Shown here piece by piece: positions 63,338 through 64,000 of a stretch of DNA of 64,000 nt (its first letter is position 1; every line of letters begins with the position of its first letter). A program made the position numbers and the translations under genes. Below the pieces are notes generated by a model. It had not been told where the DNA came from. It made no database searches and saw only the letters and a list, made by a program, of their open reading frames with translations. Source of the DNA: Mycolicibacterium austroafricanum (GTDB lineage: Bacteria > Actinomycetota > Actinomycetes > Mycobacteriales > Mycobacteriaceae); NCBI RefSeq assembly GCF_000612725.1, contig NZ_HG964460.1, forward strand, positions 88,415-152,414, written 5' to 3'.

Positions 63338-64000
63338 GTGAAGAATATCGCGACCACATCACGGGTGAAAGTGTCCGCCGACGGCCATGGCGTCGTGTCG
63401 CATGCCGGGATGGCCATGCTGCGCGAACTCGCCGACTGGACCGGGCTATCGACGCAGGTGACCGCCGCGTTGGCCGACACCTACCGCGGCCCGTGGGTGT
63501 ATGCGCCCGGGGAGGTGTTCGCCGACCTGGCGGCCGCGGTCGCCGACGGCGCCGATTGCATCGACGCCGTCGGCCAGTTGTGCGGGGATCGTGAGCACGC
63601 CTTCGGCGCGAAAGCCTCCACCACCACGATGTGGCGACTGGTCGATGAGCGCATCGACGCCGCCCACCTACCCGCAGTGCGAGCAGCGCGCGCCGCGGCG
63701 CGCGCGGCGGCCTGGGCCGCCGGAGCCGCACCCACCGGCGATGACTGGCTGCACATCGACATCGATGCCACCCTGGTCATCGATCACTCCGACAACAAGC
63801 ACGGCGCGGCCCCGACCTGGAAGAAAACGTTCGGCCTGCACCCGCTGCTGGCGTTTCTGGACCGCCCCGAGATCGCCGGCGGGGAAGCTCTGGCCGGGCT
63901 GCTGCGCACCGGTAACGCCGGCTCCAACACCGCCAGTGATCACATCATCGTCCTGGCCCAGGCACTGGCCGCCCTTGCGCCGGTGTGTCGGCCCGACCCC
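63338..64000 (+). CDS. IS1380-family transposase, partial
   Basis: 221 codons from GTG 63338 to the window edge, open throughout. Starts MKNIATTSRVKVSADGHGVV. Contains LHIDIDATLVIDHSDNKHGAAPTWKKTFGLHPLLAFLDRPEIAGGEALAGLLRTGNAGSNTASDHI, the IS1380-family first-Asp block. Differs from the transposase at 54569-55972, so it is another member of the family. Confidence 0.88.
   Translation, partial: MKNIATTSRVKVSADGHGVVSHAGMAMLRELADWTGLSTQVTAALADTYRGPWVYAPGEVFADLAAAVADGADCIDAVGQLCGDREHAFGAKASTTTMWRLVDERIDAAHLPAVRAARAAARAAAWAAGAAPTGDDWLHIDIDATLVIDHSDNKHGAAPTWKKTFGLHPLLAFLDRPEIAGGEALAGLLRTGNAGSNTASDHIIVLAQALAALAPVCRPDP

Overview
The window is GC-rich, actinobacterial DNA. The host is most likely a mycobacterium: there is a GjpA-like surface protein, a small secreted protein of mycobacterial type, an EspR-like regulator, an ESX-type (EccC/EccA) ATPase, many leaderless-looking promoters and mycobacterial-style lipoproteins. 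It reads as accessory DNA, a large plasmid or integrative element, because it carries a tyrosine recombinase pair, toxin-antitoxin-like modules, a full tRNA array, its own type IIA topoisomerase and three insertion sequences. No phage structural gene and no rRNA is visible.

Layout. 0-9 kb: a minus-strand operon of small unknown proteins, a DUF218 lipid/envelope-type protein, a two-subunit gyrase/topoisomerase IV-like enzyme and a frame-split protein. 8.6-14.3 kb: a conserved phage-type small protein, three lipoproteins, a WGR-PARP ADP-ribosyltransferase, two small zinc proteins and a DUF2637 (SpdB-like) membrane protein embedded in a cluster of GGTGCA motifs. 14.3-17.1 kb: a minus-strand operon with a Dam-type methylase. 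17.2-21.2 kb: a four-gene NAD operon (PRPP synthetase-like, NAMPT-like, an unknown protein and a degenerate Nudix protein) resembling the phage NAD reconstitution pathway NARP1. 21.3-28.1 kb: small unknown genes, two paralogous HTH regulators, a DUF6884 protein and a 16-unit 12-bp repeat array. 28.2-35.8 kb: a toxin-antitoxin/defence island (two Fic proteins, XRE, a broken VapC, two divergent HTH plus nucleotidyltransferase pairs, an EspR-like regulator). 36.1-38.6 kb: recombinase pair. 38.6-58.5 kb: 32 tRNA or tRNA-like genes, all on the minus strand and covering all 20 amino acids, interleaved with small operons, an EccC-EccA fusion ATPase, surface proteins, nucleases and HAD phosphatases. 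58.5-64 kb: IS3, a broken HNH gene, a UvrD-like helicase and the start of a second IS1380-type element.

How it hangs together. A palindrome, TTCTCTA-AAA-TAGAGAA, sits 14-34 bp upstream of ten genes or operons spread over 61 kb (topology/unknown operon, PARP, OB-fold protein, HTH regulator, helicase, HAD operon, a tRNA-containing operon, a secreted protein), so the element appears to have one coordinated regulon. Candidate repressors are the small HTH proteins at 24.4-25.0 kb. A different operator (GATACG repeats within a 14-bp inverted repeat) precedes the NAD operon. NAD use (PARP, an ART-like protein) and NAD resynthesis on the same element suggest it manipulates or withstands NAD-based defence. 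Positions and translations were read by eye; family assignments are from motif recognition, without database searches.
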